A stretch of 25,959 bases of DNA from Alphaproteobacteria bacterium. Its GTDB lineage: Bacteria; Pseudomonadota; Alphaproteobacteria; Rhodobacterales; Rhodobacteraceae. The DNA is taken from positions 1 to 25,959 of the forward strand of contig JAJRRX010000265.1 of assembly GCA_024279075.1 (NCBI GenBank), read 5' to 3'. The translations under genes and the position numbers were made by a program. The notes beneath the pieces were generated by a model. The model was not told where the DNA came from. It was given only the letters and a program-made list of their open reading frames with translations, and did not search any database. Shown here one piece after another: positions 1 through 7,695 of this stretch; position 1 is the first letter of the stretch, and each line of letters opens with the position of its first letter.

Positions 1-181
1 AGCGGTGGTAATGGTCACAGGCTGCTGCCCCCGTTTCGCCGTTAATCACCTTGCCGTGCTGGGCCGCAAATCGGTCCCAAATCGTCGGGCCAGCACCGCC
101 AAAGCTGTGGCCCTCTATCTGGTAAGCCGAGGTGGCCGCGCCAAAAAGGAAGCCCACAGGGAAATCTTTTCGGGTGATCAT
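1..181 (-). CDS. GH1 family beta-glucosidase, N-terminal fragment cut by the window edge
   Basis: Reading the minus strand from an ATG at 181-179 gives 60 open codons that run off the left edge. The translation has the hallmark start of glycoside hydrolase family 1: FLFGAATSAYQIEG near residues 11-24, then GPTIWDRF, a GKVINGETG segment and ACDHYHR near residues 54-60. GH1 enzymes hydrolyse beta-glucosides such as cellobiose in the cytoplasm. The ATG overlaps the TGA of aglR (ATGA, 178-181), so the two genes are probably translated together. The active-site glutamates lie outside the window, so specificity (glucosidase, galactosidase or phospho-glucosidase) cannot be judged. A beta-glucosidase beside an alpha-glucoside operon suggests one regulator controls both anomers of glucoside; that is inference. 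Confidence 0.85.
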   Translation of the reverse strand, partial: MITRKDFPVGFLFGAATSAYQIEGHSFGGAGPTIWDRFAAQHGKVINGETGAAACDHYHR

Positions 182-1197
182 GCGGGGCCGGTGCTCTCGC
201 CCACCATTAGCTCGGATTCCAACTGGGTATGGCGGGGGGATTTATCCTCCGCGACGATGATATCCAGCAGCATTTGCGCACAAAGCTTACCCGCTTCGTG
301 CACCGAAGATTTGGTTGCGGTGAAAATAGGAATTTCGGCGCCGTTGGGCAAGTAAGACAGGGCATCATCATGAATTATCACCGAAATATCGCGGCCCATT
401 TTCAGGCGGGCATCACTAATCGCACGGCGCACGCCAATGGCCATAATCATGGAGGAAACGATAAAAGCCGTGGGGGCATCGGCCCGCGCCAGCATAGAGT
501 GCGCCGCCTTAAAGCCAAAATCCTCTGTCATCTCGTCGGAGACCATCAGGGCAGGGTTGGCCTCCACCCCGCGTGCGGCATGAGCGGCCAAAAACCCCTC
601 CTTGCGGCGACAGGCAAAATCCATAAACTCTAACCCGTTGATCAGCGCCAACTTGCGGTGGCCAAGGTCAAACAAGAAGTTCGTCGCCCTCTCAAAGGAG
701 CGGCGGTTATTGACATCAACCCAGGAATAATCGGTATCGCCATCACTGGCGCGGCCATGCACCACAAAGGGGATGTTCAGGCTCTTGAGCAGCGGAATGC
801 GCGGGTCATTCGGGCGCGGGCCATGCACGATAACTCCATCTACCGAGGCCTTGGCCGCCAGCTCGCGGTAAGTGCGCTCCTCCTCCACATCGGGCACAAC
901 AGAGAGCAGCATATCGTGCTGGTTGCGCGAATATACTTCGCCCGCGCCTGCGATAAAATCAGCAAAAATCGGGTTCACAATCTCATGCTGGGTCGAGATC
1001 GGAATCACATGCCCGATGGCCATCGAGCGCCCCGTGGCAAGGCTTTTGGCGCGGGTATTGGCGCGGTAATTATGCTTGGCGGCGGCGGCTTTTACCCGCT
1101 CCCGCGTCGCCTCGCTAACCTCGGGGTAATCATTAAGCGCGCGGCTAACGGTGGTTTGGGACAGGCCCAAAATTTCAGAGAGGTTTTTAAGGTTCAT
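178..1197 (-). CDS. aglR: LacI-family repressor of the alpha-glucoside operon
   Basis: This 339-residue protein has the LacI plan: an N-terminal helix-turn-helix (about residues 3-25, LSEILGLSQTTVSRAL, with the hinge helix near residues 45-58), followed by a periplasmic-binding-protein-like sugar domain. LacI proteins release DNA or change affinity on binding a sugar. The position divergent from aglEFGAK and the MNLKNLSEILGLSQTTVSRALN start match AglR of rhizobia and roseobacters as I know them. I chose the ATG at 1197-1195; a TTG two codons earlier lies inside a palindromic operator. There is no clear Shine-Dalgarno sequence. A minus-strand promoter with TTGACG and TATACT lies at 1225-1253. 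It is flanked by operator-like sequences, so autoregulation is likely. The stop overlaps the start of the GH1 gene by 4 bases. Confidence 0.88.
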   Translation of the reverse strand: MNLKNLSEILGLSQTTVSRALNDYPEVSEATRERVKAAAAKHNYRANTRAKSLATGRSMAIGHVIPISTQHEIVNPIFADFIAGAGEVYSRNQHDMLLSVVPDVEEERTYRELAAKASVDGVIVHGPRPNDPRIPLLKSLNIPFVVHGRASDGDTDYSWVDVNNRRSFERATNFLFDLGHRKLALINGLEFMDFACRRKEGFLAAHAARGVEANPALMVSDEMTEDFGFKAAHSMLARADAPTAFIVSSMIMAIGVRRAISDARLKMGRDISVIIHDDALSYLPNGAEIPIFTATKSSVHEAGKLCAQMLLDIIVAEDKSPRHTQLESELMVGESTGPA

Positions 1198-1200
1198 ATC

Positions 1201-1212
1201 CAAAGCGCTTTC
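1201..1212. promoter_or_regulatory. Candidate AglR operator, aglR-proximal
   Basis: CAAAGCGCTTTC contains the perfect 10-base palindrome AAAGCGCTTT (1202-1211), the size and symmetry expected of a LacI-family site with a central CG. It lies between the predicted aglR transcription start and the aglR ATG, and nearly the same 12-mer occurs again at 1324-1335. A degenerate copy, CAAAGCGGTTTA, is at 1251-1262 over the -35 of aglR. Confidence 0.7.
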
Positions 1213-1224
1213 AATTTAGTGAGG

Positions 1225-1253
1225 AGTATAACCGCGCGTCCAGAAAACGTCAA
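1225..1253 (-). promoter_or_regulatory. Sigma-70-type promoter of aglR
   Basis: On the minus strand TTGACG (1253-1248) and TATACT (1230-1225) are separated by 17 bases, each one mismatch from the sigma-70 consensus. Transcription would start near 1218, about 20 bases before the aglR ATG and directly in front of the operator at 1201-1212. Confidence 0.65.
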
Positions 1254-1285
1254 AGCGGTTTATTTAATATTAATAAAGCAACCTA

Positions 1286-1335
1286 TTGACAGAATGTCGC
1301 AAATAATCGAGTTTGCAGGTATTCAAAGCGCTTTG
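1286..1335 (+). promoter_or_regulatory. aglE promoter region with second candidate AglR operator
   Basis: A perfect TTGACA (-35) is at 1286-1291. At 16-18 base spacing no good -10 is seen (GAGTTT at 1309-1314), so the promoter is probably weak or needs help. A perfect 12-base palindrome, CAAAGCGCTTTG, is at 1324-1335, just downstream of the expected start point, where a bound repressor would block transcription. The core AAAGCGCTTT is identical to that of the site at 1202-1211, with about 122 bases between the two centres. Confidence 0.6.
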
Positions 1336-1404
1336 GAAATGATTCCGTGTGCTTTCAAAAAGATAAACAGTTGGGCGCACTGGGCGCCCGTTCAGGAGGA
1401 CTCT

Positions 1405-2673
1405 ATGAAACATATTCTTTTAGCTGGCGCCGCCGCCATGGCGCTCACCGCCAGCTTGGCCCATGCCGAGCAGGTTACGGTTTTTGGCCCATGGCTGGGG
1501 CCGGATCAGGAAAACGTGGAAGCGGTGCTGGCGGCATTTGCTGAAGCCTCGGGCAATGACGTGCGCTATGTTGGCTCGGACAGTTTCGAGCAGCAAATTC
1601 TGGTTGATGCCGAAGCAGGCTCTGCCGCCAATGTATCCGTGTTCCCACAGCCCGGCCTCGCCGCCGATATGGCCTCGCGCGGCTTCCTTACGCCGCTTGC
1701 TGACGGCACAGCCGATTGGGTGCGTGAAAACTACGCCGCTGGCCAAAGCTGGGTGGACCTTGGCACCTATGCAGGGGCCGATGGCAGCGATAGCCTTTAT
1801 GGCTTATTCTTCAAGGTCGACCTGAAATCGCTGGTTTGGTATTCGCCAGAAAACTTCGACGACGCAGGCTATGACATTCCCCAAAGCATGGAAGAGCTGA
1901 TCGCGCTCAGCGACCAGATTGTGGCTGATGGCGGCACCCCGTGGTGCATCGGCCTCGGCTCCGGCGGGGCCACCGGCTGGCCCGCCACCGACTGGGTGGA
2001 AGACCTGCTCCTGCGCACCCAAACGCCAGACGTTTATGACGGATGGGTCAGCAACGAAATCTCGTTCAATGACCCGCGCATCGTAGCCGCGATTGACGAG
2101 TTCGGCGTGTTTGCGGGCAATGATGATTATGTCGCCGGAGGCGCGGGCGCTGTGGCCTCAACCGACTTCCGCGACAGCCCCAAAGGCCTGTTTAGCTCCC
2201 CACCGCAGTGCTACATGCACCGCCAAGCCAGCTTCATTCCGGCCTTCTTCCCTGAGGGCACCTCGGTAGGTGAAGATGCTGACTTCTTCTACTTTCCGGC
2301 CTTTGCAAGCAAAGACCTCGGCAAGCCTGTGCTCGGTGCCGGCACGGTCTGGACCATCACCAATGATAGCCCCGCCGCGCATGACCTCATGGCGTTTCTT
2401 GAAACCCCTGAGGCCAACGAGATCTGGATGGCGCGCGGCGGCTTCCTGACACCTCACAAAGGCGTGGATACCAGCGTATTTGGCGACCCGACCCTAGCGA
2501 AGATGAACGACATCCTGCTGAATGCCACCACCTTCCGCTTTGATGGCTCAGACCTAATGCCCGGCGGCATTGGCGCTGGTGCTTTCTGGACAGGTATGGT
2601 CGACTATGCGGGTGGTAAATCGGCCCAAGACGTGGCCGATGCCATTCAGGACGCATGGGATGCGTTGAAGTAA
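1405..2673 (+). CDS. aglE: Alpha-glucoside ABC transporter, periplasmic substrate-binding protein
   Basis: A 422-residue extracellular solute-binding protein (family 1, maltose/oligosaccharide type). It should capture alpha-glucosides such as sucrose, maltose or trehalose in the periplasm and hand them to AglFG. Residues 1-21 form a Sec signal peptide (MKHILLAGAAAMALTASLAHA) with a likely cut before EQVTVFG. The chosen ATG at 1405 has an AGGAGG-like ribosome site at 1394-1399. The reading frame stays open back to 658, but that part is antisense to aglR and crosses the operators, so it is not coding. It is the first gene of the aglEFGAK operon and is followed by a terminator-like hairpin at 2682-2710. 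The assignment to AglE rests on the sequence style together with the AglF, AglG, AglA and AglK neighbours; the exact sugar is unproven. Confidence 0.9.
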   Translation: MKHILLAGAAAMALTASLAHAEQVTVFGPWLGPDQENVEAVLAAFAEASGNDVRYVGSDSFEQQILVDAEAGSAANVSVFPQPGLAADMASRGFLTPLADGTADWVRENYAAGQSWVDLGTYAGADGSDSLYGLFFKVDLKSLVWYSPENFDDAGYDIPQSMEELIALSDQIVADGGTPWCIGLGSGGATGWPATDWVEDLLLRTQTPDVYDGWVSNEISFNDPRIVAAIDEFGVFAGNDDYVAGGAGAVASTDFRDSPKGLFSSPPQCYMHRQASFIPAFFPEGTSVGEDADFFYFPAFASKDLGKPVLGAGTVWTITNDSPAAHDLMAFLETPEANEIWMARGGFLTPHKGVDTSVFGDPTLAKMNDILLNATTFRFDGSDLMPGGIGAGAFWTGMVDYAGGKSAQDVADAIQDAWDALK

Positions 2674-2681
2674 ACCGAGCT

Positions 2682-2710
2682 GGCCCAGCACCCCGCTGGG
2701 CCGCTTTTTT
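2682..2710 (+). terminator. Intra-operon terminator or attenuator after aglE
   Basis: GGCCCAGC (2682-2689) and GCTGGGCC (2695-2702) form a perfect 8-base stem with loop ACCCC, followed by GC and six T at 2705-2710. The aglF ribosome site GGAGGGG begins at 2711, directly after the T-run. Some transcripts must read through, so this probably sets a high aglE to aglFGAK ratio and protects the aglE 3' end. Confidence 0.8.
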
Positions 2711-2722
2711 GGAGGGGCGAAT

Positions 2723-3742
2723 ATGCATCCGGCACTGCAAGGCATACTCACGATTTTGGTCGGTGTGGGCGGCTGTGTCGGGTATTTTTACCTCTCCAAC
2801 CAGTTTCTAGACAAAGTACTTTGCCCCCCGCGCGGCAAAAACGCAGGCCGGAATATTAACCGCGCCAATATCATCCGCCCTTGGCTGTTTTTGCTTCCTG
2901 CGCTGCTGGCGCTCGGCACCTATCTGGCCTATCCGGTTTATGAAACCCTCCGCCTTTCGCTGACCGAGCGCAGCACATTGCCCGATGGCAGCACAGCCTA
3001 CGCATGGGCGGGCTTGGATAATTACCGCCAAATGCTCAATGAGCCGAAGTTCTGGGAAGCGCTACGAAACAATGCCATGTGGCTGGCCGTGGTGCCTGCG
3101 CTGGCCACCGGCTTTGGCCTGCTGGCGGCACAACTTACAGACCGCCTCAAATGGGGCAACATCGCAAAATCCCTTATTTTTATGCCGATGGCAATATCGT
3201 TTGTAGGTGCCGCCGTGATTTTTAAGCTGGTCTATGACATGCGCCCGATTGAGCAGGAGCAGATCGGCATCCTCAACGCACTTTACCTCAATTTTGGCGG
3301 CGAGGCCCCGATTGCATGGCTCACCGTGCCGTTCTGGAACAATTTCTTTCTGATGGCGGTGCTGGTCTGGATCCAAACCGGCTTTGCTATGGTCATCCTT
3401 TCAGCGGCCCTGCGCGGCATTCCCGAGGAAACCATTGAGGCTGCGATAGTTGACGGTGCCAACCCCTTCCAAGTGTTTTTCAAAATCAAAGTGCCGCAAA
3501 TCAAAGGCACGATTATGGTGGTGTGGACCACGATCACTATCGTCGTGCTTAAGGTATTTGACATCGTGTTTGCCATGACCAACGGCCAGTGGGAAACGCA
3601 AGTGTTGGCGAATTATATGTATGACAAGCTGTTTCGCTCCAATGATTGGGGCGTCGGCTCGGCCAGCGCCATGGTCATCATGCTGCTGGTCACACCCATT
3701 CTGGTGTGGAACGTGCGCAATGCGCGCCGCGAAATGAAATAG
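2723..3742 (+). CDS. aglF: Alpha-glucoside ABC transporter permease AglF
   Basis: A 339-residue inner-membrane permease of the MalF-like group of binding-protein-dependent transporters. It forms the channel for alpha-glucoside import with AglG. An N-terminal hydrophobic segment (about residues 6-28) precedes a basic linker (PPRGKNAGRN), and a second begins near residue 50 (RPWLFLLPALLALG). More membrane segments follow. The EAA-type coupling loop that contacts the ATPase is seen as EETIEAAIVDGANPFQVFFKI near residues 234-254. The extra N-terminal membrane segment matches AglF proteins as I know them. The ATG at 2723 has a strong GGAGGGG site at 2711-2717. Only 9 bases separate the stop from aglG. 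Confidence 0.9.
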   Translation: MHPALQGILTILVGVGGCVGYFYLSNQFLDKVLCPPRGKNAGRNINRANIIRPWLFLLPALLALGTYLAYPVYETLRLSLTERSTLPDGSTAYAWAGLDNYRQMLNEPKFWEALRNNAMWLAVVPALATGFGLLAAQLTDRLKWGNIAKSLIFMPMAISFVGAAVIFKLVYDMRPIEQEQIGILNALYLNFGGEAPIAWLTVPFWNNFFLMAVLVWIQTGFAMVILSAALRGIPEETIEAAIVDGANPFQVFFKIKVPQIKGTIMVVWTTITIVVLKVFDIVFAMTNGQWETQVLANYMYDKLFRSNDWGVGSASAMVIMLLVTPILVWNVRNARREMK

Positions 3743-3751
3743 GGGGCTAAT

Positions 3752-4897
3752 ATGGATATTGCAGGGCAAAAATCTAGCCTCTCATGGGCGGTGAATATCT
3801 CGGTGGTGCTGCTGGTTGGGCTGTGGCTTTTCCCCACCGTCGGCCTGCTTGTGTCGTCGTTTCGCACCTCTGATCAGATTTCGACAAGCGGCTGGTGGAA
3901 GGCGATGTTCCCCTCCGAGCAAAACCTGACCCTGCGCACCGATGCGCCCGAGCTTCAGGTGCAAGAGGGCAATCTCTACATCATCGAAGGCCGCCTATTT
4001 GCCCCCGATAAAGACGCTGTAATCTCGGAGTGGGGCGTGTCCTCGCGCGAGATCGACAGCTACACGGCAGGCGATACCGCCCCCCTGAAAAAGGGCGGCG
4101 AGGTTACCTTGCAGGCCGATGGCAGCTACCGGATGGAGAACACCGAGCCCTTCACTGGCACGCGCGGTACTCGCATATTCGTCACCGCCACCACCCCGCC
4201 GGAATTCACCCTGCGCAACTACCAAAACGTGCTGTTTGACCCGAGCAATTCCGAGGGCATGGCCAAGGCCTTCATCAACACCCTCACCGTCACAATCCCC
4301 GCCACCATCATCCCCATTGTCATCGCCGCCTTTGCCGCTTATGCGCTGGCATGGATGGAGTTCCCCGGCCGCGCGCTCCTTATCGCCATCATCGTTGGCC
4401 TTCTCGTGGTGCCGCTACAACTGGCGCTTATTCCGCTGCTAAAACTGCATAACGAGATCGGCATTGGCAAAGGCTACCTCGGCGCGTGGCTGGCCCATAC
4501 CGGATTTGGCCTGCCCTTGGCCATATACCTACTGCGCAATTATATGGTTGGCCTGCCGCGCGATATTATCGAAAACGCCCGCGTAGACGGCGCCACCGAG
4601 TTCCAGATTTTCACCAAAATCATCTTGCCGCTGAGCTTCCCCGCGCTGGCGTCTTTCGCCATCTTCCAGTTCCTCTGGACATGGAATGACCTGCTCGTCG
4701 CGCTGGTTTTCTTAATTGACAGCACAGGCGATACTACCGTCATGACCAAACAAATTGTTGAGCTCCTCGGCACCCGTGGCGGCAACTGGGAAATCCTCGC
4801 GACTTCGGCTTTTGTCTCTATCGCTGTGCCCTTAATGGTGTTCTTCGCCATGCAAAAATACCTCGTGCGCGGCTTGCTCGCGGGGTCGGTTAAATAA
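3752..4897 (+). CDS. aglG: Alpha-glucoside ABC transporter permease AglG
   Basis: A 381-residue inner-membrane permease of the MalG-like group. Membrane segment 1 lies near residues 10-32 (NISVVLLVGLWLFPTVGLLV). It is followed by a large polar domain of about 130 residues before the next membrane segment near 180 (TVTIPATIIPIVIAAFAAYA). This long periplasmic insertion is characteristic of AglG and separates it from ordinary MalG. The EAA coupling loop reads ENARVDGATEFQIFTKIILP near residues 273-292. The stop codon shares one base with the aglA start (TAATG at 4895-4899), which implies translational coupling. Confidence 0.9.
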   Translation: MDIAGQKSSLSWAVNISVVLLVGLWLFPTVGLLVSSFRTSDQISTSGWWKAMFPSEQNLTLRTDAPELQVQEGNLYIIEGRLFAPDKDAVISEWGVSSREIDSYTAGDTAPLKKGGEVTLQADGSYRMENTEPFTGTRGTRIFVTATTPPEFTLRNYQNVLFDPSNSEGMAKAFINTLTVTIPATIIPIVIAAFAAYALAWMEFPGRALLIAIIVGLLVVPLQLALIPLLKLHNEIGIGKGYLGAWLAHTGFGLPLAIYLLRNYMVGLPRDIIENARVDGATEFQIFTKIILPLSFPALASFAIFQFLWTWNDLLVALVFLIDSTGDTTVMTKQIVELLGTRGGNWEILATSAFVSIAVPLMVFFAMQKYLVRGLLAGSVK

Positions 4898-6549
4898 TGG
4901 AAAATTCGATGCATACAGCCCAAGCCCTCGCCCCCGAAACCAATGATAACTGGTGGCGCGGTGCGGTGATTTACCAAATCTATCCGCGCAGCTTTCAGGA
5001 TAGCACCGGCAACGGCATTGGCGATCTGCGCGGCATTGTGCAACGCCTGCCCTATATCGCCAAACTCGGCGTAGATGCCATTTGGATCTCGCCGTTTTTC
5101 ACCTCTCCGATGGCGGATTTCGGCTATGATGTCTCTGATTTTCGTGACGTGGACCCCGTGTTCGGCACGTTGGCTGATTTTGACGCGGTGGTGGAAACCG
5201 CCCACGCCCTTGGCCTCAAAGTGATGATTGATCTCGTCTTCAGCCACACCTCCGACCAGCACCCGTGGTTTGTCGGGAGCCGCAAAGCCGTGCCAAACCC
5301 CCATTCCGATTATTACGTCTGGGCCGATGCCAAGCCCGACGGCACCCCGCCCAATAACTGGCTTTCCATTTTCGGCGGCTCTGCGTGGCATTGGGAGGGG
5401 CGGCGCTGCCAGTATTACCTGCACAATTTCCTCGCCAGCCAGCCCGACCTCAATTTTCACAACCCCGTGGTGCAGGATGAGCTGCTCGACATCGCCAAAT
5501 TCTGGCTGGAGCGCGGCGTTAACGGCTTTCGCCTCGACACCATCAACTTTTATTTCGCCGATCAGGCCCTGCGCGATAACCCCGCCTTGCCCGAAGATCA
5601 GCGTAATGACCTCACGGCCCCAAAGGTGAACCCCTATAACCACCAAGAGCACCTTTACGACAAAAACCGCCCCGAAACGCTGGGCTTCCTACGCCGCCTC
5701 CGTGCCCTGATGGATGGCTATAACGCCGCCGCCGTGGGCGAGGTTGGCGACAGCCAGCGCGGGCTGGAAATCCTTGGCGAATACACGGCGGGCGACGACC
5801 TGATGCAGATGTGCTACGCCTTTGAGCTGCTCGCCAGCCACCGCCCAGAGGCGGCAGACATTGCGGAAATTTTTGCCAAACTGGATGATGTGGCCACCAA
5901 TGGCTGGGCCTGCTGGGCCTTTTCCAACCACGATGTTGCGCGCCACAAGTCCCGCTGGGGGCTAAGCGCTGCCGCCGACCGCTGCTTTGCCACCCTTCTG
6001 ATGTGCCTGCGCGGCTCGGCCTGTATTTATCAAGGCGAAGAGCTGGGGCTGACCGAGGCAGAGGTGCCGTTTGAAGACCTGCAAGACCCTTACGGCATCG
6101 AATTCTGGCCCGAATTCAAGGGCCGCGATGGTTGCCGCACCCCGATGGTCTGGGAGCCAAGCAACGGCAATGGCGGCTTCTCAAGCAACGCAAAAACATG
6201 GCTGCCCGTGCCACAAACCCACCTGAGCCACGCTGCTTCCACGGCGGAATCAGACCCCGACTCGCTCCTGCACCACTACCGCCGCGCCATTGCTTTCCGG
6301 CAGGCGCACCACGCTTTGCGCGCGGGCGACATGCAGCTGCTGTCCAGCGATGGCGCGCTCACCTTTACCCGCACCTCAGGCGATGAAACACTGTTTTGCG
6401 CTTTTAATCTTGGCGACACCCCGCGCCAAACCGACCTGCCTACGGGCCAGTGGCAGCCAGTTGGGCGGGAGCTTGGCACTGCCGCGCTCCCGCCCGAAGG
6501 CGGCCTCACCCTTGAGCCTTGGCACGTTTTTCTTGCCACTAAAACATAG
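4897..6549 (+). CDS. aglA: Alpha-glucosidase, GH13 family
   Basis: A 550-residue cytoplasmic glycoside hydrolase of family 13 (oligo-1,6-glucosidase/alpha-glucosidase type). It would split imported sucrose, maltose, isomaltose or trehalulose into monosaccharides. No signal peptide is present. The family motifs appear in order: WWRGAVIYQIYPRSF (19-33), the DLVFSHTS region (112-119), GFRLDTINF with nucleophile Asp214, AAVGEVGD with acid/base Glu282 and FSNHDVAR with Asp346. All three catalytic acids are therefore present and the length is normal. Translation starts at the ATG overlapping the aglG stop; an in-frame ATG four codons later (4909) is an alternative. It sits inside the transporter operon, as aglA does in rhizobia. 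The exact linkage preference cannot be read from sequence. Confidence 0.92.
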   Translation: MENSMHTAQALAPETNDNWWRGAVIYQIYPRSFQDSTGNGIGDLRGIVQRLPYIAKLGVDAIWISPFFTSPMADFGYDVSDFRDVDPVFGTLADFDAVVETAHALGLKVMIDLVFSHTSDQHPWFVGSRKAVPNPHSDYYVWADAKPDGTPPNNWLSIFGGSAWHWEGRRCQYYLHNFLASQPDLNFHNPVVQDELLDIAKFWLERGVNGFRLDTINFYFADQALRDNPALPEDQRNDLTAPKVNPYNHQEHLYDKNRPETLGFLRRLRALMDGYNAAAVGEVGDSQRGLEILGEYTAGDDLMQMCYAFELLASHRPEAADIAEIFAKLDDVATNGWACWAFSNHDVARHKSRWGLSAAADRCFATLLMCLRGSACIYQGEELGLTEAEVPFEDLQDPYGIEFWPEFKGRDGCRTPMVWEPSNGNGGFSSNAKTWLPVPQTHLSHAASTAESDPDSLLHHYRRAIAFRQAHHALRAGDMQLLSSDGALTFTRTSGDETLFCAFNLGDTPRQTDLPTGQWQPVGRELGTAALPPEGGLTLEPWHVFLATKT

Positions 6550-6558
6550 GAGCACATC

Positions 6559-7641
6559 ATGGCTGAGCTGAAAATGACAGGCATTGCAAAGTCTTACGGC
6601 GATGTCAGTGTGCTTGAAGATATCAACCTCGATATCAAAACCGGTGAGCTGATCGTGTTTGTTGGCCCCTCGGGCTGCGGAAAATCAACGCTTTTGCGCA
6701 TGGTGGCGGGCTTGGAGAAAATCACAGCGGGGGAGCTGGAAATAGACGGCGTGGTTGTCAATAACATCCCCCCTGCCGAACGCGGCATTGCTATGGTGTT
6801 CCAGTCCTACGCGCTTTACCCCCATATGACGGTGCGCGAAAACATGGCCTTTGCCCTGAAACTGGCCAAAAAACCGAAGGCCGAAATCGAGGCCGCAGTT
6901 GCCAAAGCCGCCAAGATTTTGCAGCTGGAAGATTACCTCGATCGCCTGCCCAAAGCGCTATCAGGCGGCCAGCGCCAGCGCGTGGCCATTGGCCGCTCGA
7001 TTGTGCGCGACCCTAAGGTCTATCTGTTTGACGAGCCGCTCTCCAATCTGGATGCCGCCCTGCGCGTTGCTACCCGTATCGAAATCGCCCAGCTTAAGGA
7101 AAGCATGCCCGAAAGCACGATGATTTACGTAACCCATGACCAAGTGGAAGCGATGACGCTGGCAACGCGGATTGTGGTGCTGGCCAACAAAGGCATTGCC
7201 CAAGTCGGCACCCCGCTGGACCTGTATGAGCGCCCTGAAAACGAATTTGTGGCCCGCTTCATCGGCTCTCCTGCCATGAATCTCTGGCCGGGAGAGGTGA
7301 TTGCAACAGGCCCGCAAACCCGCGTAAAACTGGCTGATGGCTGCGAGGCCATTTCAGACGTGCCCACTTCCGAGGGTGATATCGGTCTGAAGGTTAATGT
7401 CGGTGTGCGGCCTGAGGATTTGCGCGCCACAGAAAACACACCGGTTTTTACCGGCACAGTTGATTTCACCGAGCTACTCGGCGAGGTAACGCAAATTTAC
7501 TTTGATGCCACCTCGGGCGATCCGGTGATCGCTAAATTGCCCGGCATTGTGCACGGGCTGCGCGGCACTCAAATCCGGCTAACGGCCGCGCCGGATAAGG
7601 TGCACCTGTTTGCGGATGGCCGCTCACTTCTATACCGCTAA
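6559..7641 (+). CDS. aglK: Alpha-glucoside ABC transporter ATP-binding protein
   Basis: A 360-residue MalK/UgpC-type ATPase that powers the AglEFG importer from the cytoplasmic face. Walker A is GPSGCGKST (36-44), the signature is LSGGQRQR (134-141), Walker B is VYLFDEP (154-160) and the D-loop is SNLD. The C-terminal third (about 235-360) is the TOBE/OB regulatory domain typical of sugar-importer ATPases, which often feed several transporters. An AGGAG ribosome site lies at 6548-6552 over the aglA stop. It appears to be the last gene of the operon. Downstream there is only a weak GCCC-AAA-GGGC hairpin, not a convincing terminator. Confidence 0.93.
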   Translation: MAELKMTGIAKSYGDVSVLEDINLDIKTGELIVFVGPSGCGKSTLLRMVAGLEKITAGELEIDGVVVNNIPPAERGIAMVFQSYALYPHMTVRENMAFALKLAKKPKAEIEAAVAKAAKILQLEDYLDRLPKALSGGQRQRVAIGRSIVRDPKVYLFDEPLSNLDAALRVATRIEIAQLKESMPESTMIYVTHDQVEAMTLATRIVVLANKGIAQVGTPLDLYERPENEFVARFIGSPAMNLWPGEVIATGPQTRVKLADGCEAISDVPTSEGDIGLKVNVGVRPEDLRATENTPVFTGTVDFTELLGEVTQIYFDATSGDPVIAKLPGIVHGLRGTQIRLTAAPDKVHLFADGRSLLYR

Positions 7642-7695
7642 GCTTGCGCGGTGGCCCAAAGGGCATATATCTAGGGTAGTTATAAGGAGGCCGGT

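Noticed and set aside
658..1404. Open frame that would extend aglE by 249 codons upstream
   Set aside because: It is antisense to aglR, crosses its promoter and the operators, and the real start at 1405 has a ribosome site and signal peptide.
4540..5652. 370-codon minus-strand open frame across aglG and aglA
   Set aside because: It overlaps two clearly coding genes with complete motifs and has no recognisable domain or start context.
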